A stretch of 63,436 nt of DNA from JAQWUY01 sp049615605 (GTDB lineage Bacteria; Pseudomonadota; Alphaproteobacteria; JAQWUY01), in NCBI GenBank assembly GCA_049615605.1, contig JBMZFW010000001.1:1-63436 (forward strand), given 5' to 3'. Under the pieces are notes generated by a model, which was not told the origin of the DNA, ran no database searches, and saw only the letters and a program-made list of their open reading frames with translations. Both the position numbers and the translations under genes were made by a program. Below are positions 26,565-34,992 of the stretch, piece by piece (the first letter of the stretch is position 1; every line of letters starts with the position of its first letter).

Positions 26565-26640
26565 TGGCTCCTGTGGCAGGACTCGAACCTGCGACATACG
26601 GATTAACAGTCCGCCGTTCTACCAACTGAACTACACAGGA
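26565..26640 (-). tRNA. tRNA-Asn (GTT)
   Basis: A 76-base cloverleaf with loop CTGTTAA, anticodon GTT. The acceptor TCCTGTG pairs with CACAGGA, and GCCA is encoded at the 3' end. One base separates it from tRNA-Lys. Confidence 0.97.
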
Positions 26641-26641
26641 A

Positions 26642-26717
26642 TGGTGATCGCGACAGGATTCGAACCTGTGACCTACTGATTAAAAGTCAGTTGCTCTACC
26701 AACTGAGCTACGCGACC
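26642..26717 (-). tRNA. tRNA-Lys (TTT)
   Basis: A 76-base cloverleaf with loop CTTTTAA, anticodon TTT. The acceptor GGTCGCG pairs with CGCGATC apart from one G-T, and ACCA is encoded. It is first in the Lys-Asn transcript. Confidence 0.97.
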
Positions 26718-26729
26718 GCATTCAAAAGG

Positions 26730-26758
26730 TTTATAACCATATATATAAAAAAGTGCAA
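26730..26758 (-). promoter_or_regulatory. Sigma-70 promoter of tRNA-Lys/tRNA-Asn
   Basis: TTGCAC, 17 bases, TATAAA on the minus strand. The predicted start lies about 6 bases before tRNA-Lys. Confidence 0.75.
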
Positions 26759-26788
26759 CCCTAAAATATCATTTTTTTGAAAAAAATT

Positions 26789-28543
26789 TTACACACACAC
26801 ATCTTCAACAATAAAACTAAGGTTTTCCTTGCCATTCCAAGTGTCAATCTTGACTTTTCCAAGCACAGAAACTGTCTTTGAATTGGTATTATCCACTACG
26901 CCTTTACCAAGATTAGAATCAAAACAATTAAAGCATATAGCCTTTATTCCATCACCACTTATGTAATCTTTTAAATAAAATGATACATGTTTATCATTTA
27001 TTACTTTTGCAGAGGTAATTAAAACATCTTTTAAAATGAATTTTGGTTCACTGTTGCCAACACCGAATGGTTCCAACTTTGATAATTTTTTACATAAATC
27101 TATGCTTAATGACTTTACCGATGTTACCTTTTGTGCAACAAGTTGTTTTGTTTCCACATCAACGGTTATTTCGTCTTTTAAATATTCAATGAATTCGTCT
27201 TTTTTATCTTTGGCAATTGATAAGCCCCCTGCCATTTTATGACCGCCACCTTTTTCAACAATACCCATTTGCATTGCCTTTACCAAGATTGTACCAATAT
27301 CAACATTACCAACTGAACGGGCAGAACCTTTTCCCATACCGTCTTTAAAGCTTATTACAATGGCGGGTTTATTATGTTTTTCTTTTAATCGGGACGCACA
27401 TATACCAACGATACCTTCGTTCCAATCGTTGCCAAATACGCAAATAAAGTTGCCATAATCACCATCAATTTCAATCTGGTTATTTATATCAAATAATATT
27501 TGTTCTTCTTCTGATTGGCGTTGTTTATTTAAATCGTTTGCTTTGCCCGCCAATTGGTTTGCAATTGTATCATCATTTGACAACAATATCTTTGTAGCAA
27601 GCCCTGAATCGCCCATACGACCACCTGCATTTAATCTTGGTCCCAATATAAAGCCAAGGTGATAACTTTTTATCTTGCTGTCAATTCCCGCCACATCAGA
27701 TAAATGTTTTAACCCCGTATTAGTGCGACTTGTTATAACCTTTAACCCTTGATTAACAAAAGCACGATTTATACCCGTTAACGGCATTACATCACATACA
27801 GTGCCAAGACCAACCAAATCAAGCCAATTTAATAAATTAGGTTCTTTTGTTTTTTCAAAATGCCCCATATCCCTTAAATGTCGGTTTAATCCAACCAATA
27901 CATAAAAACAAACGCCAACCGCACAAATATATCCCATACCAGATTCATCGTCCAATCTGTTTGGGTTAACCAGTGCCTTTACATCAGGTAATTTAGCTTC
28001 AGCGATATGGTGATCAATTACACACACGGCAATATTCAGTTCTTTTGCTTGTTCCATTACATCAAATGAAGTTGTCCCACAATCAACACAGACAATTAAA
28101 TCAGCCCCCTGTTGTTTAAGGCTTTTAAATGAATCAATATTTGCACCATAACCTTCTTCACGACTTGGAATATGGTATAAAACATTTATACCAAGTGCGG
28201 ATAAGTATTTTATAAAGATAGCCGTTGATGTTGCCCCGTCCACATCATAATCACCAAATATTGCGATAGTTTTATTATTGGTAATTGCATTTGATAATGT
28301 ATCAATCATTAAATCCATATCTTTGAATTTTAATGGATCAATCATTTCATTTTTAATTGATGGATTTAAAAAGTCTTGAACATCACTTACGGGGATATTT
28401 TTACCCGCAAGAATACTTGCAATTTCAATGGGAAGCGAATGATTTACAGATATTTCATTTTCAAGAAAGCCATCAACATTTGCTGTGTACCAAGTGGCAC
28501 CAAGTAAAGATGACCCTGTTTCAAATTTTATCTTATCCGTCAT
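26789..28543 (-). CDS. recJ: Single-stranded-DNA-specific exonuclease RecJ
   Basis: RecJ degrades single-stranded DNA 5' to 3' in recombination and mismatch repair. The 584-residue protein has the DHH-family motifs: FGDYDVDGATS (motif I), VDCGTTS, VIDHH, and in the second subdomain GPRLNAGGRMGD and GGGHKMAGGLS. A C-terminal OB-type domain follows. The frame opens at 28564, but GGA lies 5 bases before the ATG at 28543; that start overlaps glpX by 11 bases. The order hom-glpX-recJ is common in Alphaproteobacteria. Confidence 0.95.
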   Translation of the reverse strand: MTDKIKFETGSSLLGATWYTANVDGFLENEISVNHSLPIEIASILAGKNIPVSDVQDFLNPSIKNEMIDPLKFKDMDLMIDTLSNAITNNKTIAIFGDYDVDGATSTAIFIKYLSALGINVLYHIPSREEGYGANIDSFKSLKQQGADLIVCVDCGTTSFDVMEQAKELNIAVCVIDHHIAEAKLPDVKALVNPNRLDDESGMGYICAVGVCFYVLVGLNRHLRDMGHFEKTKEPNLLNWLDLVGLGTVCDVMPLTGINRAFVNQGLKVITSRTNTGLKHLSDVAGIDSKIKSYHLGFILGPRLNAGGRMGDSGLATKILLSNDDTIANQLAGKANDLNKQRQSEEEQILFDINNQIEIDGDYGNFICVFGNDWNEGIVGICASRLKEKHNKPAIVISFKDGMGKGSARSVGNVDIGTILVKAMQMGIVEKGGGHKMAGGLSIAKDKKDEFIEYLKDEITVDVETKQLVAQKVTSVKSLSIDLCKKLSKLEPFGVGNSEPKFILKDVLITSAKVINDKHVSFYLKDYISGDGIKAICFNCFDSNLGKGVVDNTNSKTVSVLGKVKIDTWNGKENLSFIVEDVCV

Positions 28544-29486
28544 GTTTTCCGACAAATCGTTCAACTTTACGATTTAATGAAGATACGATTAAGCTTTCTG
28601 CTGTGAATGTATTGCCGTCTTGTTTAACACCACGACCGAATATCCCGTCAGTAATGCTTGTACCACAGAATAATAATTCACCTTTTGCTAAATCATCAAT
28701 GTTGTATATTTTATCAATATCATTAAGTCCCATTGATTTCATTCGTTCAATTTGTTCATCGTCTTCTGGTGTAAGGGTTGCTTGCATTTGCCCACCAAGA
28801 CACGCAAGTGCAGCCGCAGATACCACGCCTTCTGGTGCGCCACCTTTGCCGATAAAGATATCAACTGCTTCTGGGTCATTTGCATCAAGTGTTGTTGCAA
28901 TAACACCCGCCACATCACCATCACCAAGCAATTTTAATTCACACCCAAGTTCTTTGGCATCATCAATAATATGATTGTGTCTGTCACGCTCAAGCGTACA
29001 TACAACCATTTCCGATAATGGTTTGTTTTTTGCCGTTGCAACAGCAATTATATTTTCTTTTGCTGATTTGGTAATATCAATAACACCATTTGGAAGTCCA
29101 CCACCAACAGCAATTTTATCCATATACATATCAGGTGCGTTAAGCATATTCCCCTTTTCAGATAATGCGATTACAACACAGCTTCCCGGTAATCCTTTGG
29201 CACACGGGGTTGTACCATCAATTGGGTCAACGGCAATATCAATTTCATCGCCATTGCCTGTTCCAACTTCTTCACCAATATAAAGCATTGGTGCTTCGTC
29301 CATTTCGCCTTCACCAATTACAATAACACCACGCATATCAATTTCATTTAAACCTTCACGCAATGTATCGGTTGCCACACCATCGGCACCCATTTTATCG
29401 TTTTTACCAACGAATGGGAAACTAGCAACAGCGGTTTGTTCGCTTATTTTTAATATTTGCTGTATAAGATTTTTATTTTTAAACAT
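28533..29486 (-). CDS. glpX: Class II fructose-1,6-bisphosphatase
   Basis: The enzyme removes the 1-phosphate from fructose 1,6-bisphosphate in gluconeogenesis. The 317-residue protein shows the lithium-sensitive phosphatase motifs GEGEMDEAPML and VDPIDGTTPCAKG, with metal-binding Asp and Glu residues, and DGDVAGVI later. The frame opens at a TTG at 29492, but GAGG stands 7 bases before the ATG at 29486. It shares one base with the hom stop codon (TAATG). Confidence 0.95.
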   Translation of the reverse strand: MFKNKNLIQQILKISEQTAVASFPFVGKNDKMGADGVATDTLREGLNEIDMRGVIVIGEGEMDEAPMLYIGEEVGTGNGDEIDIAVDPIDGTTPCAKGLPGSCVVIALSEKGNMLNAPDMYMDKIAVGGGLPNGVIDITKSAKENIIAVATAKNKPLSEMVVCTLERDRHNHIIDDAKELGCELKLLGDGDVAGVIATTLDANDPEAVDIFIGKGGAPEGVVSAAALACLGGQMQATLTPEDDEQIERMKSMGLNDIDKIYNIDDLAKGELLFCGTSITDGIFGRGVKQDGNTFTAESLIVSSLNRKVERFVGKHDG

Positions 29487-30697
29487 TAGCAATCCTCAAC
29501 CCTTATAATATTACAATCAATACCAGATAAAGCATTATTGATTGTTTCTTCTTTTACATCGTTTGTAACAACAGCCTTATCATTTGATTTTTGAATTTCA
29601 ATTCCTGCACCTTCAAGGGCTTTTGTTACATCGGCTGTGTTATTACTTACATAATATCTGCCAATTCGTTCTGTTATTGGTAATATGTTAACAGATTTTA
29701 AATCTTTTGTAATGCCATTAAATGTTTGTGTGTAATTGCCTTTTAACGCATCACTAATATCGGCAATCACTGCACTTGCGGTTGCACCGCCACCTGCACC
29801 TGCACCAATATTTTCAATGGAACCAACCATATCACCAACAACAACGCAAGCATTTGTCACACCATTTATATTACCCATTGTTTTATATTTGCTTACTAAA
29901 CAAGGTGCCATATAAACAATATATCCATCATTCATTGGCTTTGCTGTACCAATTAACCTTGGAGCAAGACCAAGACCATCAGATATTTCAATATCATCAC
30001 CAGAAATAAAACCCATTATCCCTTCAAAATACATTTTATCATAAGGGATTTTAATACCAAAACCAATTGCCGACATAAGGGCTAGCTTTTGCCCCGCATC
30101 ATAACCATCAACATCAAAACTTGGTTCTGCTTCGGCGTATCCAAGTTCTTGTGCCTCTTTCAACACATCTTCAAATGAACGCCCTGTTTCTTTAACCGTT
30201 GTAAGGATATAATTACAAGTACCATTTAAAATACCATAGATTGCTTCAATTTTATTACCAATCATACCTTCGCGTAATGTTTTTACAATCGGTATACCAC
30301 CAGCAATTGATGCTTCAAATAAAATGTTGCTATTATTGTCTTCGGCTAGTTGCGATAATTCTTCGCCAAATGATGCAAGCATTGCTTTGTTTGCCGTAAT
30401 AACTGTTTTGCCTTTTTTAAGCGCACCCTTAACCGTATCAAGAATAAGATCAGATGTTCCGCCCATTACTTCAACCAAAATATCATAATCAGCCGTTTGC
30501 GCCATATCAACAGGGTTGTCATAGAATTGATAGTTTGATAAATCAATCCCGCGGTCTTTGTTTGACCTAGCCGAAACACCAATAATTTCATAATCGGCAT
30601 TAGTACGAGATTTAATAAGTTTGTGGTTATTAACAAGACCATTAATAACACTTATACCAACTGTACCAAGACCAGCAATTACAATTTTTTTATTCAC
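29486..30697 (-). CDS. hom: Homoserine dehydrogenase
   Basis: The enzyme reduces aspartate semialdehyde to homoserine for threonine and methionine synthesis. The 403-residue protein has GLGTVG (NAD(P)-binding), TANKAMLA with the catalytic-site Lys, EASIAGGIPIV, GILNGTCNYIL and EPSFDVDGYDAGQKLALM with the Asp and Lys of the active site. GAGAGGGATASAV follows, then about 70 C-terminal residues that are shorter and more diverged than a typical ACT domain, so threonine feedback cannot be assumed. The product feeds MetZ, encoded 6 kb away. Confidence 0.95.
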   Translation of the reverse strand: MNKKIVIAGLGTVGISVINGLVNNHKLIKSRTNADYEIIGVSARSNKDRGIDLSNYQFYDNPVDMAQTADYDILVEVMGGTSDLILDTVKGALKKGKTVITANKAMLASFGEELSQLAEDNNSNILFEASIAGGIPIVKTLREGMIGNKIEAIYGILNGTCNYILTTVKETGRSFEDVLKEAQELGYAEAEPSFDVDGYDAGQKLALMSAIGFGIKIPYDKMYFEGIMGFISGDDIEISDGLGLAPRLIGTAKPMNDGYIVYMAPCLVSKYKTMGNINGVTNACVVVGDMVGSIENIGAGAGGGATASAVIADISDALKGNYTQTFNGITKDLKSVNILPITERIGRYYVSNNTADVTKALEGAGIEIQKSNDKAVVTNDVKEETINNALSGIDCNIIRVEDC

Positions 30698-30728
30698 TTT
30701 ATTTTTCCATGTATTTTATAATAGATAT

Positions 30729-31940
30729 TTAGTTGCGGATTATATTATTTTTGATGCTTTTTGGCAAGAATATATGATAGCTTCCTTTTGAATTCATACG
30801 CCCTGCATACTTTAAGGCTTCGTTTCCATAACCCCAGAAGAAATCACCCCTTATCCAGCCAACAATTGCCGAGCCAGTATCTTGTGTATTCATAAGCCTT
30901 TGTATGCGTGAATCTTTATCCCAATCCGCATCAAGCCATATATTTAACCCCATTGGAATTTTTTTGTAATCAACGGCTAATGACCTTTTTGCCGTTAAGC
31001 CAATTCCCATTTTACCAATTGGACCATCAGATGAACCAATATATTTAAAGAAAATATATCTTGAATTAACGGCTAATATTTTATCCGCCTTGTCTGTATT
31101 TGTGTTTAACCAGTTGCGAATACCATCCCAACTAGCCTGTGCCAATGTTAAGTGCCCTTGTTTAATTAATTCTTTGCCCATTGATTGGTATTTATGCCCA
31201 TTATTACCCGCATAGCCAAGTCTTACAACCTTGCCATTATCAAGTTTTATACGCCCCGATCCTTGAACATGTAATAAGAATATATCTGTTTTATCCGCAC
31301 CATAGGCAAGGATTGGTGCATTCATTTTCATTGCATCAATATTTCCCCTTTTGTAATAAGGGATAAATTTGTTGCCTTTTACCATTCCAACAAAGCTTTC
31401 TTTTACACCGATATCCGCCCAGTCTTTGGCATTCATAAATATCATATCTTTTGGCAAGCCATAAATTGGATATTTATATTTGTCTGTTTTTTCAAGGGAA
31501 CCGTTAAGTTCCGCCTCAAAATATCCAGTGAATTTACCAGTGTTATTGCCATCATCATCACGGACTTCATACACATCAAAGTTATTTTTTAACCAATCAA
31601 CAAAAGCTTTTTTATCATTAATACCTGTAAGTTCATTACAAGGTTTGTGCATATCACCGGCTGTCATTGGAATATGTTTTGTGCCGACTTTTTTATTTGC
31701 AGGTAATCTTAAAAATACCGAACAAGATTTTTTATTAACGGAAATAGCCCCCGCCATATCATCAGTATCAAAATTTGTTAACTTATCCATTGTTGTTGGA
31801 ACAAGGTTTGATTTAACATCAGGTTGTTTTGGTAATTCTTTTATTACTGTATCTGGTTTAAAGTATCTGTATAAAACCACCCCAGAAATAGATAAGATTA
31901 TAATTATTAATATTATTTTTTTTATTGGGGTTAATTTCAT
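30729..31940 (-). CDS. mltA: Membrane-bound lytic murein transglycosylase A
   Basis: MltA cleaves the glycan chains of peptidoglycan. The 403-residue protein has an N-terminal membrane anchor (IILIIIILSISGVVLY) rather than a lipobox. The MltA barrel includes FTGYFEAELNG, LLHVQGSGRIKL and YVGS-like YIGSSDGPIG. The terminal 3D domain has TQDTGSAIVGWIRGDFFWG with the catalytic Asp. It starts directly after the stop of the Tim44-like gene with no spacer; that pairing is usual in Alphaproteobacteria. Confidence 0.93.
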   Translation of the reverse strand: MKLTPIKKIILIIIILSISGVVLYRYFKPDTVIKELPKQPDVKSNLVPTTMDKLTNFDTDDMAGAISVNKKSCSVFLRLPANKKVGTKHIPMTAGDMHKPCNELTGINDKKAFVDWLKNNFDVYEVRDDDGNNTGKFTGYFEAELNGSLEKTDKYKYPIYGLPKDMIFMNAKDWADIGVKESFVGMVKGNKFIPYYKRGNIDAMKMNAPILAYGADKTDIFLLHVQGSGRIKLDNGKVVRLGYAGNNGHKYQSMGKELIKQGHLTLAQASWDGIRNWLNTNTDKADKILAVNSRYIFFKYIGSSDGPIGKMGIGLTAKRSLAVDYKKIPMGLNIWLDADWDKDSRIQRLMNTQDTGSAIVGWIRGDFFWGYGNEALKYAGRMNSKGSYHIFLPKSIKNNIIRN

Positions 31941-32576
31941 TTAAGATGTTTCTTTCACATACCAGTTTGGTTCAGTTGATTTTTTATCACGACTAAATAC
32001 CCAATTATCAGTAATTCGCACTACATCACCTGGGTGACCTTCAATAACACGGTTTTCACTGTCAAACAGTGCGTTTATTTGGTCAGTTGTGAATTCAACT
32101 TCTACTTCAATTTTTTGTGCTGTTGTTTTTACATCAACAACTTTAATGTCAATAAACGCAACAACTTCGTCTTTTGCGGTTATACCTTTTTTATTACGGG
32201 CATCAATTTCTTTGGCAAATACTTTGTAAGTACTTGAGGTTAACAATTCTTCTAATGCTTGTTTATTACCGCTTGCAAAATTTTCCACAGTATTTTTAAA
32301 ACAGTGTGAAGCACCATTGATAAAGTTATCAATACTTAATTCAGGCATAGCCTTTTGCAATTGATTAATTGCTTTATTACCAGTTTTTTTAATTTTTACT
32401 GGTTCAATATCAATTACTTCTTCTTTTTTTGGCTCTTCTTTTGCTTGTGGTTGTTTTTTTGCATCGCGAGACATTTCGCTGAATGCATCCGTATTACCAC
32501 CTAAATCTTGCCCTATTACAGAAAACAGACGAAAGATTAAGAAAACAGCGACTAAACCTAAAAAAATTAAATCCAT
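31941..32576 (-). CDS. Tim44/TimA-like inner-membrane protein
   Basis: The 211-residue protein has one N-terminal membrane segment (LIFLGLVAVFLIFRLFSVIG), a charged linker rich in Lys and Glu, and a C-terminal Tim44-like domain from about residue 75 ending in the characteristic VVRITDNWVFSRDKKSTEPNWY. It is the bacterial relative of mitochondrial Tim44; its job in bacteria is poorly known. The frame opens at 32597, but AAGGG lies about 7 bases before the ATG at 32576, and that start puts the membrane segment at the N-terminus as in homologues. Confidence 0.88.
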   Translation of the reverse strand: MDLIFLGLVAVFLIFRLFSVIGQDLGGNTDAFSEMSRDAKKQPQAKEEPKKEEVIDIEPVKIKKTGNKAINQLQKAMPELSIDNFINGASHCFKNTVENFASGNKQALEELLTSSTYKVFAKEIDARNKKGITAKDEVVAFIDIKVVDVKTTAQKIEVEVEFTTDQINALFDSENRVIEGHPGDVVRITDNWVFSRDKKSTEPNWYVKETS

Positions 32577-32702
32577 AACAAACCCTTGTAAAATCAAAAT
32601 TTATAATTATATGTAGTATAAAGTTTTTTAACGAAAATTATTGTTTTTTATCGTATAATAAAGTTAATATAACATAATTTAACTATTTTAAAAGGGATAA
32701 AA

Positions 32703-33308
32703 ATGCCAATATTACTATTATTTTTCATTTGGTTCATCGCTGAAATCGCTGGTTTTATATACATTGGCGGATACTTTGGTATCGGTGAAACAATCGTTGA
32801 AATAATCTTGTCGATTATAATCGGTTCTTGGATTATACGAAGGTCAATTGCTTCTGTGGGTAACATTGCATTAATTGCCAGTGTTGGTATTGGTTCGGTA
32901 ATAAGTAATGTTCTTGGCGGTATTTTACTTGTTATCCCTGGATTCCTTAGTGACTTTATGGGATTGTTATTATTACTTAACTTCCCTATTAATGTAATCT
33001 TATTAATTCTTGGTCTTGGTCGTAAACCAGACATCAATTCATTTATGCGCAACCGTATGGGTGGTATGGCTGGAATGGGCGGAATGGGGCAAAACCCATT
33101 TGGCGGTGGTCAAAACCCGTTTGCAGATATGCACAAACAACAAAACAATCAAGCGGGCGGGCAACCGAAAAACCCATTTGAAGGCAATCCAATTTTTGAA
33201 GAAATGCTTAAAAAGCAACAGCAAAACCAACAAATGAATAATGATACATCAGCCAAAGATACAATTATCGAAGGCGAAGTAATCAACAAAGACGATAAAG
33301 ATAAATAA
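32703..33308 (+). CDS. fxsA: FxsA family membrane protein
   Basis: The 201-residue protein has an FxsA domain in the first 115 residues, with hydrophobic segments near 1-28, 30-45, 52-78 and 83-103 and the conserved ILLVIPGFLSDFMGLLLLL. The tail is Met/Gly-rich, then Gln/Asn-rich, and ends with TIIEGEVINKDD. FxsA in E. coli relieves exclusion of phage T7 by F plasmid PifA; its wider role is unknown. AAAAGGGA before the ATG is a strong ribosome site. It diverges from the Tim44-mltA pair, a conserved alphaproteobacterial arrangement. Confidence 0.9.
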   Translation: MPILLLFFIWFIAEIAGFIYIGGYFGIGETIVEIILSIIIGSWIIRRSIASVGNIALIASVGIGSVISNVLGGILLVIPGFLSDFMGLLLLLNFPINVILLILGLGRKPDINSFMRNRMGGMAGMGGMGQNPFGGGQNPFADMHKQQNNQAGGQPKNPFEGNPIFEEMLKKQQQNQQMNNDTSAKDTIIEGEVINKDDKDK

Positions 33309-33312
33309 TCTT

Positions 33313-34350
33313 TTATGGGAAGTTTGGTTGTTGTTCTAAACCAGTTGTTTCTTCAAGTTCAAACATAATATTCATATTTTGAATTGCTTGACCAGACGAA
33401 CCTTTAACCAAGTTATCAATCGCACACATAACGATTGAACGGTTTGGAATACGATCTTCTTTCGCACCAATTACCGCAAGGTTTGAACCCTTTACCATAG
33501 AAGTCTTTGGCAGACCATCAATAAACCTTACAAATTTTTCACCTTTGTATGTATCAATCAATGCCTTTTCTAAGTCAGCGTGGCTTACGCCATCGTTTCT
33601 TTTGACATAGATTGTCACAAGTTCCCCACGGTTTAATGGGACAAGGTGTGGTGTAAAGTTTACAATAACATTACTACCAAATCTTTTTGATAATTCTTGT
33701 TCAATTTCTGGGGCGTGTCTATGACTTGCAACACCATAAGGGTTCATTTGTTCAGAAAGTTCACAGAATAAAGTACCCTGTTTTACCCCACGACCCGCAC
33801 CTGACACACCAGATTTTGCGTCAATAATAATATCTTCGCCAGAAATGATATTGTTTTTTGCAAGCGGAATTAATGATAATAATGTAGCCGTTGGATAACA
33901 ACCAGGACAAGCAACAACCCTTGCACCTTTTACATTATCCCTTGCGTGTTCAGTTAAACCATATACAGCTTCAGCTTGTACATCGGTTGCTGTATGAGCT
34001 CTGTCATACCATTGTTCATAAGTTTTTGTATCTTCAATACGAAAATCAGCCGATAAATCAACAACCTTAACATTGGTTGGGATTTGTTTAACCAAGTCTT
34101 GGCTATGCCCGTGTGGTAAACCACAGAACACAACATCACACTTTGAAAAGTCTGCATCTTCGTTGCTTGTTGTCTTTGGCAGGTTTAAATGAGAAAGGTG
34201 TGGATAAATATCCCCGTATTCCTTACCCGCATTTGAACCAGCCGTTAATACAGTGATTTCAGTGTTTGGGTGAACACTTAATAAACGAACCAAGTCCGCA
34301 CCTGTATAACCAGATGCACCCAAGATACCAACTTTAATCTTTTTAGACAT
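33313..34350 (-). CDS. argC: N-acetyl-gamma-glutamyl-phosphate reductase
   Basis: The enzyme reduces N-acetylglutamyl phosphate to the semialdehyde in arginine biosynthesis. The 345-residue protein has GASGYTGADLVRLL for NADP binding, VACPGCYPTA with the catalytic Cys, and HRHAPEIEQ with an active-site His. AAGGGA precedes the ATG. It ends 4 bases from fxsA. In many Alphaproteobacteria argC directly follows rpsI; here about 640 bases with two small plus-strand genes separate them. Confidence 0.95.
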   Translation of the reverse strand: MSKKIKVGILGASGYTGADLVRLLSVHPNTEITVLTAGSNAGKEYGDIYPHLSHLNLPKTTSNEDADFSKCDVVFCGLPHGHSQDLVKQIPTNVKVVDLSADFRIEDTKTYEQWYDRAHTATDVQAEAVYGLTEHARDNVKGARVVACPGCYPTATLLSLIPLAKNNIISGEDIIIDAKSGVSGAGRGVKQGTLFCELSEQMNPYGVASHRHAPEIEQELSKRFGSNVIVNFTPHLVPLNRGELVTIYVKRNDGVSHADLEKALIDTYKGEKFVRFIDGLPKTSMVKGSNLAVIGAKEDRIPNRSIVMCAIDNLVKGSSGQAIQNMNIMFELEETTGLEQQPNFP

Positions 34351-34434
34351 AATATTTCCCTTAATCTTTTGTTAATTAAATTTAACACACAAATAAAAAA
34401 ATACAATTATTAAAAAAGTGCTTGACTTATAAAT

Positions 34435-34476
34435 AGAACAGATGTAGAACATAGTATATAGAACAAAAACAGAACA
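34435..34476. promoter_or_regulatory. Array of four AGAACA repeats, candidate operator
   Basis: AGAACA occurs at 34435, 34446, 34460 and 34471, giving spacings of 11, 14 and 11 bases. Two tandem pairs with an 11-base period resemble sites bound by OmpR/PhoB-type response regulators. TAATAT at 34478-34483 just after the last copy could be a -10. The array ends 24 bases before the start of the small membrane-protein gene; argC begins on the other side. Confidence 0.5.
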
Positions 34477-34500
34477 TTAATATTTGAAAGGTAAGTTAAT

Positions 34501-34671
34501 ATGAAAATACGATATGAAGTAATTGGTCTAGTAATAATGTTTATTGCGGTGTTTTTAGCATCTGTGTCAATTGGTGTAATCATTGATGATATGGTTGTTG
34601 CCAGTATGCCTATTTTATTATTCTGGCTTTATGTAATGAACAATACTTTTAAAAATATGGAAGAGTTTTAA
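34501..34671 (+). CDS. Small two-helix membrane protein, unknown function
   Basis: This 56-residue ORF starts at ATG with AAAGG about 9 bases upstream. Two hydrophobic segments (about residues 8-28 and 34-48) are separated by the acidic turn IIDDMVV; the first residues are basic (MKIRYE) and the tail is NNTFKNMEEF, so both ends probably face the cytoplasm. I do not recognise the family. It leads a two-gene unit with the 31-codon ORF 17 bases later, behind the AGAACA array and ahead of a terminator. Confidence 0.6.
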   Translation: MKIRYEVIGLVIMFIAVFLASVSIGVIIDDMVVASMPILLFWLYVMNNTFKNMEEF

Positions 34672-34688
34672 TTTAAATAAAGGAGTCT

Positions 34689-34784
34689 ATGGATATGAGT
34701 AAAATTTTCACAACACAAAATATTCACGAATTTAATACAGAACAAGGTGTGGTTATCCACTGTCCTTGGGTATTTGATGAATAA
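34689..34784 (+). CDS. Predicted 31-residue protein, unknown function
   Basis: An ATG follows a near-ideal AAAGGAG site with correct spacing; a second ATG two codons on is an alternative. The peptide starts MDMSKIFTT, is soluble and mildly acidic, and ends in VVIHCPWVFDE with single Cys and Trp residues. It lies 17 bases after the small membrane-protein gene and is followed by two hairpins, the second a terminator. No family recognised. The ribosome site is the main support, since so short an ORF could occur by chance. Confidence 0.5.
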   Translation: MDMSKIFTTQNIHEFNTEQGVVIHCPWVFDE

Positions 34785-34830
34785 GGTTTTATTGCTATTA
34801 CCTTCAACAGCCCTTAATGGCAATAAAAAA

Positions 34831-34855
34831 GGCGGTGTGTTTTAAAACACCCGCC
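34831..34855. terminator. Bidirectional terminator between the small-ORF unit and rpsI
   Basis: GGCGG and GTGTTTT pair with AAAACAC and CCGCC, with one bulged T. A T-rich tail follows on the plus strand and a run of six T on the minus strand. Another 10-bp hairpin (34791-34824) precedes it. Confidence 0.75.
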
Positions 34856-34866
34856 TATTTATTTAA

Positions 34867-34884
34867 GGGGCTTTGCCCCATTCG
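34867..34884. repeat. Short hairpin repeat GGGGCTNTGCCCCATTCG, copy 2
   Basis: GGGGC-TTT-GCCCC followed by ATTCG, matching the copy at 26294-26311 apart from one loop base. Both copies sit in intergenic space just after a transcription unit. Confidence 0.55.
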
Positions 34885-34934
34885 CCCTGCCCTTAGCATA
34901 AAAATAATATTTGTTTTAATTCGGTTAGAATCAA

Positions 34935-34962
34935 AAAAGCCAACCCATTCGGGTTGGCTTTT
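34935..34962 (-). terminator. Rho-independent terminator of rplM-rpsI
   Basis: A perfect 12-bp stem of AAAAGCCAACCC and GGGTTGGCTTTT with a 4-base loop and, on the minus strand, TTTTTT. Its 3' side is part of a 19-base sequence also found in the ssb terminator. Confidence 0.9.
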
Positions 34963-34992
34963 CTTTTTGGTGTAAACCAGTTAAAACGAATA

